Made by a program: the position numbers and the translations under genes. The notes beneath the pieces were generated by a model. The model had not been told where the DNA came from. It did not search any database and saw only the letters and a program-made list of their open reading frames with translations. A DNA stretch of 64,000 nucleotides from Lacrimispora sp. 210928-DFI.3.58. Its GTDB lineage: Bacteria; Bacillota; Clostridia; Lachnospirales; Lachnospiraceae. Positions 8,742 through 19,286 of this stretch are shown here, one piece after another (the first letter of the stretch is position 1; each line of letters starts with the position of its first letter). Location: NCBI RefSeq assembly GCF_020554865.1, contig NZ_JAJCIC010000002.1, forward strand, positions 1 to 64,000, written 5' to 3'.

Positions 8742-10406
8742 TTATTTCACCTGGAGCACAGCCCCCTTGTCGGCAGATGTCACCAGGGAAGCATATCTTG
8801 CCAGATAGCCGCTTGTCACCTTTGGCTCTCTGGGCTGCCATTTTGCCTTTCTTGCTGCTAATTCCTCATCGGAAACCAGCACGTTCAGCTGGTGGTTATC
8901 AATATCAATGGAAATGGTATCCCCCTCTTCTACCAGGGCAATGGGACCTCCCACAGCCGCCTCAGGTGATGCATGGCCGATGGATGCGCCTCTGGATGCA
9001 CCGGAGAAGCGTCCGTCTGTGATCAGGGCAACGGTAGAGCCCAGTCCCATGCCTGCAATGGCTGAGGTTGGGTTCAGCATCTCTCTCATGCCGGGGCCGC
9101 CCTTTGGTCCCTCATAGCGGATGACGACCACATCGCCCTCCACGATCTTTCCGCCCTTGATGGCAGCAATGGCATCCTCTTCACAGTCAAATACTCTTGC
9201 CGGTCCCTCATGCTTTAACATCTCAGGAGCCACAGCAGAGCGCTTCACTACTGCAGAATCCGGAGCCAGATTGCCGCGCAGGATGGCAATGCCGCCTGTC
9301 TCGCTGTATGGATTCTCCACCGGGCGGATCACCTCAGGATTCTTATTTACGCATCCCTTGATGTTCTCCCCTACGGTCTTTCCTGTCACGGTGATGCAGT
9401 CCAGATTCAGAAGTCCCTTCTTGCTGATCTCATTCATCACTGCGTAAATGCCGCCAGCCTCATTGAGATCCTCCATGTAGGTCGGGCCGGCCGGTGCCAG
9501 ATGGCACAGGTTCGGCGTCTTTGCACTGATCTCATTTGCGATATCCAGATTTAAGTCAACTCCTGCCTCATGGGCAATGGCAGGAAGGTGGAGCATACTG
9601 TTGGTGGAGCAGCCCAGGGCCATATCCATGGTCATGGCATTGCGGAAGGCTGCCTCTGTCATGATGTCTCTCGGACGGATATTTCTCCGATACATCTCCA
9701 TTACCTGCATGCCTGCGTGCTTTGCAAGCTTAATGCGCTCGGAATAAACGGCCGGGATGGTTCCATTGCCCTGAAGGCCCATGCCCAGCACCTCTGTCAG
9801 GCAGTTCATGCTGTTGGCCGTGTACATGCCGGAGCAGGAGCCGCAGGTCGGACATGTCTTGTTCTCGTATTCCTTTACATCATCCTCATTCATCTTTCCC
9901 GCTGCATAAGCGCCTACCGCCTCAAACATGCTGGAAAGACTGGTCTTATGACCCTTTACATGGCCTGCAAGCATGGGGCCGCCGCTGACAAATACGGTAG
10001 GCACATTGATCCTGGCTGCTGCCATGAGAAGTCCGGGAACGTTCTTGTCGCAGTTTGGAACCATTACCAGAGCATCAAACTGGTGAGCCAGAGCCATACA
10101 TTCTGTGGAATCTGCGATCAGATCCCTCGTTACTAAGGAATATTTCATGCCGATATGGCCCATGGCAATACCGTCACAGACAGCGATAGCCGGGAACACG
10201 ATGGGTGTTCCGCCTGCCATGGCAACGCCCAGCTTTACTGCCTCCACGATCTTGTCCAGGTTCATGTGGCCCGGCACGATCTCATTGTAGGAGCTGACAA
10301 TGCCCACTAATGGCTTTGATAATTCTTCTTCTGTTATTCCCAGTGCGTTGAACAGAGACCGATGAGGTGCCTGCTGCATTCCTGTTTTTACTGCATCACT
10401 TTTCAT
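8742..10406 (-). CDS. ilvD: Dihydroxy-acid dehydratase
   Basis: 554 residues, full length. It dehydrates 2,3-dihydroxy-3-methyl acids to 2-oxo acids for valine, leucine and isoleucine. Cluster-binding cysteines are visible in [10 protein letters not shown] and [18 protein letters not shown], and the family motif [20 protein letters not shown] follows. ATG ending at 10406 is preceded by TAGGAGGATAAAA. It sits 77 bp after leuB and 37 bp before ilvB on the same strand, so it is almost certainly co-transcribed with both. Confidence 0.95.
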   Translation of the reverse strand: MKSDAVKTGMQQAPHRSLFNALGITEEELSKPLVGIVSSYNEIVPGHMNLDKIVEAVKLGVAMAGGTPIVFPAIAVCDGIAMGHIGMKYSLVTRDLIADSTECMALAHQFDALVMVPNCDKNVPGLLMAAARINVPTVFVSGGPMLAGHVKGHKTSLSSMFEAVGAYAAGKMNEDDVKEYENKTCPTCGSCSGMYTANSMNCLTEVLGMGLQGNGTIPAVYSERIKLAKHAGMQVMEMYRRNIRPRDIMTEAAFRNAMTMDMALGCSTNSMLHLPAIAHEAGVDLNLDIANEISAKTPNLCHLAPAGPTYMEDLNEAGGIYAVMNEISKKGLLNLDCITVTGKTVGENIKGCVNKNPEVIRPVENPYSETGGIAILRGNLAPDSAVVKRSAVAPEMLKHEGPARVFDCEEDAIAAIKGGKIVEGDVVVIRYEGPKGGPGMREMLNPTSAIAGMGLGSTVALITDGRFSGASRGASIGHASPEAAVGGPIALVEEGDTISIDIDNHQLNVLVSDEELAARKAKWQPREPKVTSGYLARYASLVTSADKGAVLQVK

Positions 10407-10483
10407 TTTTATCCTCCTAATATGCCCTATGGCCTTTGGCCTGCCGGGCCTGCGCTGCTTCGCGGTTTTCAGTCATTTGATCG

Positions 10484-11569
10484 TTAATTAATATGGGCGG
10501 CAATGAGATCTCCCATCTCTTTCGTTCCTACCTTTTTGCACCCTTCTGTCATGATATCTGCTGTGCGCCAGCCCTCTGTCAGCACTGCCTGGACAGCTGC
10601 CTCCACTGCATCTGCCTCCTTGTCAAGGTCAAAGGAATAGCGCAGGAGCATGGCTGCGGAGAGAATGGTTGCAATGGGGTTGGCAATATCCTGGCCTGCA
10701 ATATCAGGTGCAGAGCCATGGCTGGGCTCGTAAAGGCCGAACTTGCTCTCATTCATGCTGGCTGAGGAGAGCATGCCGATGGAGCCTGTGATCATGCTGG
10801 CCTCATCTGACAGGATATCTCCGAACATGTTCTCTGTGAGGATCACGTCAAACTGGCCTGGGTTCATAACTAACTGCATGGCGCAGTTGTCAACCAGCAT
10901 GTGGGAAAGCTCTACCTCCGGGTAGTCCTTTGCCACCTCTTCCACTACCTTGCGCCACAGCCTGGAGGAATCCAGCACATTGGCCTTATCCACGCTTGTG
11001 ACCTTCTTTCTGCGCTTCATGGCAATGTCAAAGCCCTTGATGGCAATGCGGCGGATCTCATTTTCATTGTATGTAAGGGTATCCACAGCAGTCATAACGC
11101 CATCCACTTCCTCTGTGTGGCGCTCTCCAAAGTAAAGGCCGCCTGTAAGTTCTCTCATGATCACCATGTCAAAGCCGTCGCCGATGATCTCCTTCTTTAA
11201 GGGGCAGGCCTCTGCCAGCTCATTGTAAAGGTAAGCCGGGCGGATATTGGCAAAAAGCCCCAGGCCCTTTCTGATGGCAAGGAGCCCTGCCTCCGGCCTC
11301 AAGTTCGGAGCCACATCATACCATCTGGAATTACCCACATTTCCTCCGATTGCGCCCAACAGCACGGCATCGCTCTTTCTTGCAGTCTCTAAGGCTTCCT
11401 CTGTAAGCGGAACGCCGTAGGCATCAATGGAGCAGCCCCCCATGAGGATCTCTGTGTAATCAAAGCGGTGGCCGTAGACCTGACCCACTTTATCCATTAC
11501 CTTTCTTGCCTCTCTCACGATCTCCGGTCCAATTCCATCTCCGGGAATGACAGTTACATTATAATCCAT
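10484..11569 (-). CDS. leuB: 3-isopropylmalate dehydrogenase
   Basis: The start at the ATG ending at 11569 gives [18 protein letters not shown] and 361 residues. GAGGGAG sits nine bases upstream; the next ATG, six codons earlier, has a poorer site. It oxidatively decarboxylates 3-isopropylmalate in leucine synthesis. Visible family features are LLGAIGG, the substrate Arg motif [31 protein letters not shown], and the C-terminal [13 protein letters not shown] and [13 protein letters not shown]. First gene of leuB-ilvD-ilvB; leuA, leuC, leuD and ilvC are not in the window. Promoter and a 12-bp palindrome lie directly upstream. Confidence 0.94.
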   Translation of the reverse strand: MDYNVTVIPGDGIGPEIVREARKVMDKVGQVYGHRFDYTEILMGGCSIDAYGVPLTEEALETARKSDAVLLGAIGGNVGNSRWYDVAPNLRPEAGLLAIRKGLGLFANIRPAYLYNELAEACPLKKEIIGDGFDMVIMRELTGGLYFGERHTEEVDGVMTAVDTLTYNENEIRRIAIKGFDIAMKRRKKVTSVDKANVLDSSRLWRKVVEEVAKDYPEVELSHMLVDNCAMQLVMNPGQFDVILTENMFGDILSDEASMITGSIGMLSSASMNESKFGLYEPSHGSAPDIAGQDIANPIATILSAAMLLRYSFDLDKEADAVEAAVQAVLTEGWRTADIMTEGCKKVGTKEMGDLIAAHIN

Positions 11570-11604
11570 TTTGCATATCTCCCTCATCTTCTATTCCTTA
11601 TGGT

Positions 11605-11665
11605 TATGACGTCATAGGATATTACGTTTTCTTACAATCATATCTCATTTGTTCCGTTATTTCAA
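11605..11665 (-). promoter_or_regulatory. leuB-ilvD-ilvB promoter with a downstream 12-bp palindrome
   Basis: On the minus strand TTGAAA (11660-11665) is followed after exactly 17 bp by TATGAT (11637-11642), a good sigma-A promoter. Transcription would start near 11630. The leader contains the perfect palindrome TATGACGTCATA at 11605-11616, about 35 bp before the leuB start, a possible repressor or attenuation site. No T-box or attenuator was found. Confidence 0.65.
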
Positions 11666-11751
11666 CCTTTGAAAGGTGATTTTTCCATTACAAAATATAC
11701 AAGTTTGGAATCTTTGATATAAATTCAAGTTATGTTTTCTATATAGTAAAA

Positions 11752-11790
11752 GAATCCTGCTCCGAAGGAGTTTCCTACGATACAAAAAGC
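11752..11790. repeat. Family E palindromic repeat, copy 1
   Basis: Plus strand: CTGCTCCGAAGGAG, TTTCCTACG and TACAAAAAG. It contains the short stem CTCCGAAGGAG and abuts the terminator of the next gene. Related sequences occur at 13032-13089 and 46934-46989, again directly beyond a terminator. Confidence 0.5.
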
Positions 11791-11818
11791 AGCTGCTTCT
11801 GTTTTGCAGCTGCTTTTT
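11784..11818 (-). terminator. Terminator of the 11827-12891 gene
   Basis: Perfect stem AAAAGCAGCTGC/GCAGCTGCTTTT with a nine-base loop, T-run on both strands. It begins just beyond the stop codon of the cell-wall-binding gene and separates it from the leuB operon. Confidence 0.85.
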
Positions 11819-11826
11819 GCCATCAA

Positions 11827-12891
11827 TCATTCATCATCCTTACCGCTCAGCCGTTCCCATTCCTTCTGCATCTCTTCATCGGGATCAACCTCCAGCTCTG
11901 TCTCCTTTGTCACATCCTCCTGCTGGGCGATCTTTGCTCCGTCTGTACCCACAAGATAATTGTCCGGGGTCAGGCAGTTTGTCAGCATGTCGCCATTTTC
12001 CGAACAGTAGTATTCTTTTCCTTCCCACTGGACCCAGCCTGTCTTCATGTAGCCCTCCTGATCAAAGAAATACCACTTGCCATTGATCAGAAGCCAGGTA
12101 TTAACCGGATAGCTGCCATCCTCGCTGCTATACCACCAGCGGCCGTCTGCGGCCTGCTCCCATTTTCCTGTGCCGCCCGAAGGGTTGTCCCGGAACTGGG
12201 CCGCCTTCTCTGCACTGATGTACACAGAATTAGACTCCATCCAGTCTCCCTTTGTATCTGTCTCATATTTATTCACAGGGCGGATCTTCACGGTATAGCT
12301 GGCATTGCCCTTTACCATCCGCTCCCGGCAGTTGATACTGCCTGACTGTGTCTTCATCACAGTTCCCACAGCGTTTCCATCACGGTACACCTTTACCTCA
12401 TATTCTCCCGCATTGGCCAGAGTAGTCCAGGTGGCAACGCCATCCTCTGACAGCTGGACGGTCTCCAGATCCTGCAGGGTATTCTGAAGAGAGGGCAGCT
12501 TCACATCCATGAGAAGGGTGGCGCTGGAATCCTGGCGTGTGCCCTTTACAAACTCGGCACCGCCCTTTAACTTGATCTTATCCTTTGGAAGTGCTTTAAA
12601 ATAGTAGTCGTCCTCCGCTGTCAGTGTGATCCTGATCTCAGGAACCGTATCCGAAGTCCATTCAAAGCCAGTATTCATCACCTCGTAGCCATCAACAGAG
12701 AAACGGCTGCTGTTGGTCTCGATCTCAATATTCTCTGAACCGAAATCCGTATTCGGCTCAATGTCCGCCTTGATCGTAAGGGTGATCGAGGTGATCGCCG
12801 TCCGCTTGGCTCCATATGCGGGCATTGCCATCACTACAGCCAAAAGTCCCGCTGCAGCTCCCACTGCCAATTTCTTTCTCATCCCGTTCAT
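11827..12891 (-). CDS. Secreted protein with C-terminal cell-wall-binding repeats
   Basis: 354 residues. Signal peptide residues about 1-28 (MNGMRKK, hydrophobic core, AMPAYGA). The middle (about 30-220) has no recognised fold; it has beta-rich stretches and a fibronectin-like segment (WTTLANAGEYEVKVYRDG). From about 238 there are aromatic choline-binding-like repeats (GKWEQAADGRWWYSSEDGS, NGKWYFFDQEGYMKTGW, EGKEYYCSENGDMLT), then a short acidic tail. ATG ending at 12891 is preceded by GGGAG nine bases away. It is a single gene ended by a strong terminator. Second of three wall-binding proteins in this window; it is probably anchored non-covalently to wall polymers. Substrate or partner unknown. 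Confidence 0.8.
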   Translation of the reverse strand: MNGMRKKLAVGAAAGLLAVVMAMPAYGAKRTAITSITLTIKADIEPNTDFGSENIEIETNSSRFSVDGYEVMNTGFEWTSDTVPEIRITLTAEDDYYFKALPKDKIKLKGGAEFVKGTRQDSSATLLMDVKLPSLQNTLQDLETVQLSEDGVATWTTLANAGEYEVKVYRDGNAVGTVMKTQSGSINCRERMVKGNASYTVKIRPVNKYETDTKGDWMESNSVYISAEKAAQFRDNPSGGTGKWEQAADGRWWYSSEDGSYPVNTWLLINGKWYFFDQEGYMKTGWVQWEGKEYYCSENGDMLTNCLTPDNYLVGTDGAKIAQQEDVTKETELEVDPDEEMQKEWERLSGKDDE

Positions 12892-13031
12892 TCACAAACT
12901 CTCCCTGTTCTTACTCATACTATGAAATCTATCCTTACTTTATCGGTTTTTATATGGGGTGTCAATGAATATTTCCTTACGATTAATGAAAATGCGAAAA
13001 TTTTCGTATCAGTAAGGCGGCTGCATCCTGC

Positions 13032-13089
13032 CGGAGGGATTTTTTGTTACGTAGGATCTCCAGAGGAGTTTTCTAATGTAACAAAAAAA
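13032..13089. repeat. Family E palindromic repeat, copy 2
   Basis: TTTTTTGTTACGTAGG is mirrored by TAATGTAACAAAAAAAG, with CTCCAGAGGAG in the centre. It begins where the rny terminator T-run ends. Similar pieces occur at 11752-11790 and 46934-46989. Confidence 0.6.
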
Positions 13090-13117
13090 GAAGCCCGCTG
13101 GTTTCCCAACAAGCTTC
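13083..13117 (-). terminator. Terminator of rny
   Basis: On the minus strand GAAGCTTGTTGG, loop GAAA, CCAGCGGGCTTC, then TTTTTTTG. It lies 20 bp after the rny stop codon. Confidence 0.85.
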
Positions 13118-13136
13118 CTCTTATTATTTGTTCCAA

Positions 13137-14687
13137 CTATTTTGCGTAATCTGTTACCCTGGATTCGCGGATGACATTGACCTTGATCTGGCCTGGGTAT
13201 TCCAGCTCGTCCTCAATGCGCTTAGAAACCTCTCTTGCCAGCAATACCATATCGTCATCGCCGATCTGTTCTGGAACTACCATAATGCGGACTTCACGTC
13301 CCGCCTGAACAGCAAAAGATTTGTCCACTCCCTTAAAGGAATTTGTGATATCTTCTAATTGTTTTAATCTGTTTGTATATGTTTCCAATGTCTCACGCCT
13401 TGCACCGGGCCTTGCAGCAGAAATGGTATCAGCTGCCTGTACGATGCAGGAAATGAGGCCTGTAGGTTCAACATCGCCATGATGGGACTCTACCGCGTTT
13501 ACAACCACTGCAGACTCCTTATACTTCTTACACAGGTCTGCACCCAGCTGTACATGAGTACCTTCCATATCATGGTCAACGGATTTACCAATGTCATGTA
13601 ACAAACCAGCACGTTTTGCCAAACGTACATCCACTCCGAGTTCTGATGCCAGAAGCCCTGCCAGCTGGGATACTTCGATGGAATGCTTTAATGCATTCTG
13701 TCCATAACTGGTCCTGAACTTCATCTTGCCGAGTAATTTTACTAATTCTGGATGAATTCCATGGATACCAACTTCGAGACAGGCGGCCTCGCCCTCTTCC
13801 CTCATGTTGTTTTCCACTTCCTTCTGTGCTTTCTCTACCATCTCTTCGATCCTGGCCGGATGGATACGCCCGTCCACGATCAAACGCTCCAATGCAATCC
13901 TTGCCACTTCTCTGCGGATTGGATCGAATCCAGATAATACAACCGCCTCCGGGGTATCATCAATGATCAGTTCCACGCCTGTCAGTGTCTCAAGGGTACG
14001 GATATTGCGTCCCTCTCGCCCGATAATGCGGCCCTTCATCTCATCATTCGGAAGCTGTACAACGGAAACCGTTGTCTCAGCCACATGGTCTGCGGCACAG
14101 CGCTGAATCGCTGTGACTACCAGATCCCTGGCCTTCTTGTCAGCCTCTTCTCTCGCCTTGTTTTCAAGTTCCTTAATCAACTTAGCTGTGTCATGCTTTA
14201 CGTCGTCTTCAACAGATTTTAAAAGATATTCTTTTGCTTGTTCGGAGGTCAGACCGGATATCCGTTCCAGTTCCTGTATCCCCTGCTCATACTGGGCTTC
14301 CACTTCTGCGGTACGCTTACCGAGAATATTTTCCCTTCTGACCAGGTCCGCCTCCTTCTTTTCCAGGGCATCTGCCTTTTTCTCAATGTTTTCTTCTTTG
14401 CTTAATACACGTTTCTCATAGCGCTGAAGTTCTGCTCTGCGTTCCTTGGTTTCCTTTTCCAACTCATTTTTTGTCTTTAAAGATTCTTCCTTGGCTTCCA
14501 GGAGAGCTTCTCGCTTCTTTGTCTCTGCGGTTTTTAATGCTTCATCTATTATTTCCCTGGATTTTTCTTCTGCGCTTCCCACTTTGCTGCTGTACTGCTT
14601 ACGCTCGTAGGAACGGCCATAAAACCAGGTAATAATAGCTACGACTATCATTAAAACAATCATAATCGGCATCATTATCTGTGACAC
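13137..14687 (-). CDS. rny: Ribonuclease Y
   Basis: 516 residues, typical RNase Y: the membrane-anchored endonuclease that starts mRNA decay in Firmicutes. N-terminal transmembrane helix about 3-22, a long charged coiled coil about 30-200, a KH domain around [15 protein letters not shown], then an HD domain with the metal motif [12 protein letters not shown]. The start is GTG ending at 14687, with AAGGAGG seven bases upstream. It ends at its own terminator. The recX-recA pair lies upstream on the same strand, separated by about 136 bp. Confidence 0.96.
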   Translation of the reverse strand: MSQIMMPIMIVLMIVVAIITWFYGRSYERKQYSSKVGSAEEKSREIIDEALKTAETKKREALLEAKEESLKTKNELEKETKERRAELQRYEKRVLSKEENIEKKADALEKKEADLVRRENILGKRTAEVEAQYEQGIQELERISGLTSEQAKEYLLKSVEDDVKHDTAKLIKELENKAREEADKKARDLVVTAIQRCAADHVAETTVSVVQLPNDEMKGRIIGREGRNIRTLETLTGVELIIDDTPEAVVLSGFDPIRREVARIALERLIVDGRIHPARIEEMVEKAQKEVENNMREEGEAACLEVGIHGIHPELVKLLGKMKFRTSYGQNALKHSIEVSQLAGLLASELGVDVRLAKRAGLLHDIGKSVDHDMEGTHVQLGADLCKKYKESAVVVNAVESHHGDVEPTGLISCIVQAADTISAARPGARRETLETYTNRLKQLEDITNSFKGVDKSFAVQAGREVRIMVVPEQIGDDDMVLLAREVSKRIEDELEYPGQIKVNVIRESRVTDYAK

Positions 14688-14823
14688 AGGAGCACCTCCT
14701 TATTTAATTTTCATTGTACAAACTACAACGGTTTAATTTTATACTTTTTTCAGAATTATGTCAAGCGTATTCCCCCTATTTTCCTGGAAATACAGACAAT
14801 ATAGACAAATGGGCGGCTCTTTC

Positions 14824-15444
14824 TCAAATATCCTTTTCTCTTTCCCACGAAATATCTCTCATCACACGCTGTATCACATCAAAGGAATATCCCTTTCTGC
14901 CCAGATAGGCCGATATGCGGCACTTCTCCTCATAGGAGGCAGTATTCCTTCCCTTCAGCCGCTTTTCCAGCAATGCCCTGGCAGACTGCTCGTCATCTGC
15001 CGGCGTCTCCTGGAGCACGCAGTCTATGTCCTCCTGGCCTATTCCCCTCTGGCGCAGCTCATATACCATCTGCCTGCGGCTTTTCCTGCTGCCATTGACG
15101 GAAACGTAATGCTCTGCATAAGCTCTGTCGTCCAGAAACCGGTACTCTTCCAAAAAATCCATCACCCGCCCTACCACCTCGGCGGGATAGCCGTCCTCTG
15201 TGAGCTTCTTTTCCATCTGGGCCTTTGGACGGGACTGGGACTGCAGAAGATAGAGAGCCCTGTCCTTTGCCCGGATCATGAGCACCTCCTCTACGATCCG
15301 GCGGTAGGTCCTCTCCTCAAGCTCACCGCCCTCTTCTATCCCATAGTTTTCTAATTCTCCCCTGTATAAAACAAAGGCAAAGCCTTCACTTAAGAAGACT
15401 TTGCACTTTCTCTTACCTTCTGGGGTCACTGACGTGACGATCAT
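14824..15444 (-). CDS. recX: Regulatory protein RecX
   Basis: 206 residues with the RecX helical repeats: [42 protein letters not shown], the conserved [14 protein letters not shown], and a C-terminal repeat ([19 protein letters not shown]). RecX binds the RecA filament and limits its activity. The ATG overlaps the recA TGA (ATGA), so the two are translationally coupled. Coupling to recA puts it under the same SOS control. Confidence 0.88.
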   Translation of the reverse strand: MIVTSVTPEGKRKCKVFLSEGFAFVLYRGELENYGIEEGGELEERTYRRIVEEVLMIRAKDRALYLLQSQSRPKAQMEKKLTEDGYPAEVVGRVMDFLEEYRFLDDRAYAEHYVSVNGSRKSRRQMVYELRQRGIGQEDIDCVLQETPADDEQSARALLEKRLKGRNTASYEEKCRISAYLGRKGYSFDVIQRVMRDISWEREKDI

Positions 15445-16568
15445 AAGATACCTTCTCCTTCTGGAGAATCAGCTGTATCTGCCGGGATACCGGACTGGAC
15501 GGCTGGTGCAGCCGCCTTCGCCTCTTCCTCTTTCGCGCCCTGCAGCTGGAACTTCTCTCTTACCTTTGCCTCTACCTCGCTGCAAACCTCCGGATGCTCT
15601 GCCAGGTACTGCTTTGCATTTTCACGGCCCTGGCCTATCTTTGAGCCGCTGTAGGCAAACCATGCGCCGCTCTTTTCTACGATATTCTCCTTTACAGCCA
15701 GATCCAGGATATCGCCCTCCTTGGAAATGCCCTTTCCGAACATGATGTCAAACTCTGCCTCTTTGAATGGAGGGGCGATCTTATTCTTCACCACCTTGAC
15801 CCTGACGCGGTTTCCGTTGGCCTCTCCGCCCTGCTTTAAGGTCTCGATACGGCGCACATCCATACGCACGGAGGAATAGAACTTCAGTGCACGTCCTCCG
15901 GTAGTCGTCTCAGGATTGCCGAACATCACACCTACCTTTTCGCGAAGCTGGTTGATAAAGATCACAATACAATTGGACTTGCTGACAATGGCGGTGAGTT
16001 TCCTCAATGCCTGGGACATCAGCCTTGCCTGGAGACCCACATGGGAATCACCCATCTCACCGTCAATCTCTGCCTTTGGCACCAGGGCTGCCACAGAGTC
16101 CACGATCACAATATCCACTGCGCCGGAACGCACCATGGTCTCTGTGATCTCCAGTGCCTGCTCTCCGTTATCCGGCTGGGAGATGTACAGATTGTCAATA
16201 TCAACACCGATATTTCTTGCATATACAGGATCCAGGGCGTGCTCAGCATCAATGAAGCCTGCAATGCCTCCGCGCTTCTGCACCTCTGCCACCATGTGAA
16301 GGGCCACCGTAGTCTTACCAGAGGACTCTGGTCCGTAGATCTCAATGATCCTTCCCTTTGGCACGCCGCCTAAGCCCAAGGCAATATCCAGGCTGATGGA
16401 GCCTGTGGGAACGGTCTCTATGTTCATATTGGCTCTGGAATCTCCCAGCTTCATGATGGAGCCCTTTCCATATGCCTTCTCAATCTGGGTGAGGGCGGCG
16501 TCCAGCGCCTTCATCTTCTCTTCTTTATTCATATCGCGGTTTACACTCATCTTTTCTTCTTTGCCCAT
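15441..16568 (-). CDS. recA: Recombinase A
   Basis: The chosen ATG ends at 16568 ([18 protein letters not shown]), because TTGGAGGACGTT lies just before it. The longer possible frame would start inside the LexA box. About 375 residues. Walker [10 protein letters not shown], Walker [18 protein letters not shown]-binding loop segments [19 protein letters not shown] and [17 protein letters not shown], then an acidic C-terminal tail. ATP-dependent strand exchange and LexA cleavage. It overlaps recX by four bases. Confidence 0.97.
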   Translation of the reverse strand: MGKEEKMSVNRDMNKEEKMKALDAALTQIEKAYGKGSIMKLGDSRANMNIETVPTGSISLDIALGLGGVPKGRIIEIYGPESSGKTTVALHMVAEVQKRGGIAGFIDAEHALDPVYARNIGVDIDNLYISQPDNGEQALEITETMVRSGAVDIVIVDSVAALVPKAEIDGEMGDSHVGLQARLMSQALRKLTAIVSKSNCIVIFINQLREKVGVMFGNPETTTGGRALKFYSSVRMDVRRIETLKQGGEANGNRVRVKVVKNKIAPPFKEAEFDIMFGKGISKEGDILDLAVKENIVEKSGAWFAYSGSKIGQGRENAKQYLAEHPEVCSEVEAKVREKFQLQGAKEEEAKAAAPAVQSGIPADTADSPEGEGIL

Positions 16569-16582
16569 AACGTCCTCCAAAA

Positions 16583-16636
16583 CGAACAAATGTTCTTATT
16601 GATTATAATCATAGTATACTTCTTCTAAAATGTCAA
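16583..16636 (-). promoter_or_regulatory. recA promoter with LexA (SOS) box
   Basis: TTGACA (plus coordinates 16631-16636) and TATGAT (16608-16613) are 17 bp apart on the minus strand. Just downstream, CGAACAAATGTTC at 16583-16595 matches the Gram-positive LexA operator GAAC-N4-GTTC, placed to block transcription start. Both elements are seen; repression by LexA is established for this operator type. Confidence 0.85.
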
Positions 16637-16770
16637 TGATAAATTTTCCCTACACCCTCCTTTTTCCCTCTGCTGTACTCTCATGATACCTGTGGATCCG
16701 GGCGAAATGCCCCTTAACAGATGCCTGTGCATGCATCCGGCAGCTTAGGCCGCCATAGAAACCAAAGAAC

Positions 16771-16790
16771 CTGCAGGAAGAAGCCTGCAG
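16771..16790. terminator. Possible terminator after the acyltransferase gene
   Basis: CTGCAGG/CCTGCAG stem with a six-base loop. It is followed by TTCTTTGG on the minus strand and CTGTATTTTT on the plus strand. It lies 62 bp beyond the acyltransferase stop. The rest of 16640-16850 holds nothing recognised. Confidence 0.45.
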
Positions 16791-16851
16791 CTGTATTTTT
16801 AGAATAACATACAGGCCGGGAGTTTGCAAGGAGGACTTTGCAGGAACCGGC

Positions 16852-17901
16852 TCACCGCCCTCCAGTCAACAGGCTGTAAAAGGCCGGACACACCCTTTTT
16901 AGCACATTCACCAGACAGCTGCTTACTGCCAGAACGAGAAAGGGCATTAGGAAGAACACGGAAAGGGCAGAGAAGGCACTGGCAGGCAGCAGGAGGGCAG
17001 CCGCCTTGTTGAACAGCCTTACCCAGGCAAAATGGATGGCATACAGGAAAAAGCTGTGCTTCATCCACTCTCTGGCTGTTGGAAGAGGCAGAAGCTTTAC
17101 GGCAAATATGGCTGCCCATACCCCCAAAAAGCGGAGAGCGACCGTATAAAGGGCCCTGCAGAACAGAACGCCTCCCGGCCTTCCCATCACATATACGGCT
17201 GCAAATCCTCCTGCCAGCAGCAAGGCCCTCACCGCTGCCTCCCATCCCTTAAGCTCCTTTTCCACGAAGCCTCCCCAGCTCTCCCTGTGAAGAGCCCCAA
17301 AGGCCGCTGCGCTGTAATAGAACAGGGCATCTGCATTGAGCAGCGGAAGGTCTCTGTTTCCCCGGAGGAAGCAGAGAAGAAGAACAAGGAAAATGCCTCC
17401 GGTCCAGGTGCATTTTAAGATTGCATAGAGGACCGGCGCGAGAACAATGAGCAGAATGAGCTGGTACAGATACCAAAAAACAGGATTATAGGCATAATGG
17501 AACAGAGCCTCAAACATGGTCTCTGCTCCAAAGGGAACGGGCTCCTTTCCCACGATCCCGGCTGCCCCAGGCAGGCGGGTCGCCGCCACATATCCCATAT
17601 AATAAAGAAAATTCCACAAGAGATAGGGGACTGCCACTGTTTTCAACCGTGACTTCCATTTATTGTAAAGCTTATCCATGGAAAAATTCCGATAGAAAAG
17701 ATAGGCAGACACCATAAAAAAGCCCGGCACCGCGATCTGGCCCAGACCATTTCCCAATCGTCCCTCCAGCTCCATGACTCTGGCGGCACTCTCCCCTGCC
17801 CCCAGGAATAATTCCCCGTTAAAAGAATGCACCCAGATCACCAGGATACTGAACAGAAATGAAAGCCAATGGATCTTGTTCCGAAATACTTGCTCCTCCA
17901 T
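16852..17901 (-). CDS. Membrane acyltransferase, acyltransferase-3 family
   Basis: 349 residues with about ten hydrophobic segments. The N terminus NKIHWLSFLFSILVIWVHSFN carries the family His, and the next segment (GQIAVPGFFMVSAYLFYRN) is typical of the family. The C-terminal part contains SFFLYAIHFAWVRLFNK. These enzymes transfer acetyl or other acyl groups to cell-surface sugars or lipids; the acceptor here is unknown. ATG ending at 17901 is preceded by AAAGGAGGGGGC. It stands alone on the minus strand between recA and prs. Confidence 0.75.
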   Translation of the reverse strand: MEEQVFRNKIHWLSFLFSILVIWVHSFNGELFLGAGESAARVMELEGRLGNGLGQIAVPGFFMVSAYLFYRNFSMDKLYNKWKSRLKTVAVPYLLWNFLYYMGYVAATRLPGAAGIVGKEPVPFGAETMFEALFHYAYNPVFWYLYQLILLIVLAPVLYAILKCTWTGGIFLVLLLCFLRGNRDLPLLNADALFYYSAAAFGALHRESWGGFVEKELKGWEAAVRALLLAGGFAAVYVMGRPGGVLFCRALYTVALRFLGVWAAIFAVKLLPLPTAREWMKHSFFLYAIHFAWVRLFNKAAALLLPASAFSALSVFFLMPFLVLAVSSCLVNVLKRVCPAFYSLLTGGR

Positions 17902-17996
17902 GCCCCCTCCTTTTTCATGCAGGACTGCCGGAATGGCAAAAAGGCCATTTCCCCCAAAAGGCTTTCTTGGAGGAAACGGCCCAATCTGTATTGCCC

Positions 17997-19166
17997 TTAG
18001 CTGCGGTACTGTGCCAGGAGGCGGTTGATCCTCTTGGTAGGTGTCAGAAGTTCGCTTAGAGAGGCGTCATGGTTCAGATTGTCGATGATAAGGGCAATAT
18101 ATTTACTCATATCCACATTAATATAGTAAGGCCGCTGCAGCAGATCAGGGGTCTGGTATACCAGATTGGTGGTAAGGATCCTGTCGATCAGCCCTTTCTC
18201 ATAATACTCATCGAATTTTGCAAGACCGCCTGTGAAGAGTCCGAAGGTGGAACAGATAAATACCTTTCTTGCCTTCCTTCTCTTAAGCTCCTTTGCCACA
18301 TCCTGCATGCTCTCGCCGGAGGAGATCATATCATCAATGATCAGTACATCCTTTCCCTCCACGCTAGAGCCTAAGAACTCATGAGCCACGATGGGGTTGC
18401 GTCCATTGACGATCTTTGTATAGTCACGGCGCTTATAGAACATACCCATGTCCAGTCCCAGCATATTGGCAAAATAAACAGCGCGTCCCGTACCGCCCTC
18501 ATCCGGGCTGATGACCATCATGTGGTCGCTGTCGATCTGCAGATCCGGTTCATTTTTCAAAAGGTACTTTAAGAACTGGTAGATCGGCTGCACGGTCTCA
18601 AAGCCCTTAAGGGGAATGGCATTCTGCACTCTCGGATCATGGGCATCAAAGGTGATAATGTTCTCCACACCCATATTTACCAGCTCTTTTAATGCCAGAG
18701 CGCAGTCTAAGGACTCCCTGCCGGAGCGCTTATGCTGCCGGCTCTCATATAAGAAGGGCATGATCACATTGAGCCTGCGGGCCTTGCCTGCTGCTGCCGC
18801 GATCACACGCTTTAAATCCTGGAAATGATCGTCCGGAGACATATGGTTTGTCATGCCAAACAGGGAATAGGTCAGATTGTAGTTACACACATCCACCATA
18901 AAATATAAGTCATCGCCTCTGACAGACTCTTCAATGCTTCCCTTGCCTTCACCGGATCCAAACCGCGGGGTATTGGCCTGGATAATATAAGAATCTCTCT
19001 GATATCCAGCAAATGCAATGGTCGATTTATGTTCGCTCTCCCTCTCTCGTCTCCAGTCCACCAGGTAAGCATCCACCTTCTTGCCCAGGTCTGCACAGCT
19101 CTTTAAGGGAATAAGCCCTAAGGGGCCAACGGGTATGGTTTCGATGATTTTCTCCTCATATAACAT
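17997..19166 (-). CDS. prs: Ribose-phosphate pyrophosphokinase
   Basis: The start at the ATG ending at 19166 (MLYEEKIIETIPVG) has GCAGGAGG ten bases upstream; about 389 residues. It makes PRPP from ribose 5-phosphate and ATP. Visible family parts are NYTSLF-like NLTYSLFGMTNHMSPDDHF, the ribose/ATP region NVIMPFLYESRQHKRSGRESL, and the PRPP loop VLIIDDMISSGESMQDVA. It is longer than the roughly 315-residue bacterial norm, with an extended N-terminal half, a form common in clostridia. Catalytic residues look intact, so activity is likely. Single gene. Confidence 0.85.
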   Translation of the reverse strand: MLYEEKIIETIPVGPLGLIPLKSCADLGKKVDAYLVDWRRERESEHKSTIAFAGYQRDSYIIQANTPRFGSGEGKGSIEESVRGDDLYFMVDVCNYNLTYSLFGMTNHMSPDDHFQDLKRVIAAAAGKARRLNVIMPFLYESRQHKRSGRESLDCALALKELVNMGVENIITFDAHDPRVQNAIPLKGFETVQPIYQFLKYLLKNEPDLQIDSDHMMVISPDEGGTGRAVYFANMLGLDMGMFYKRRDYTKIVNGRNPIVAHEFLGSSVEGKDVLIIDDMISSGESMQDVAKELKRRKARKVFICSTFGLFTGGLAKFDEYYEKGLIDRILTTNLVYQTPDLLQRPYYINVDMSKYIALIIDNLNHDASLSELLTPTKRINRLLAQYRS

Positions 19167-19286
19167 GGCTTTGTATCCTCCTGCTTTCGGCCGTTGTATG
19201 TCATAATAGAATCGCATATACTTTTATACCATCATTCTCCATGGTTCGTCAAGGCCATTCCGCCTGTCAGAGCCATGGTTTTCGCG

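Noticed and set aside
11752..13089. CRISPR array
   Set aside because: Repeats are few, unequally spaced, palindromic and lie beyond terminators; no spacers or cas genes.
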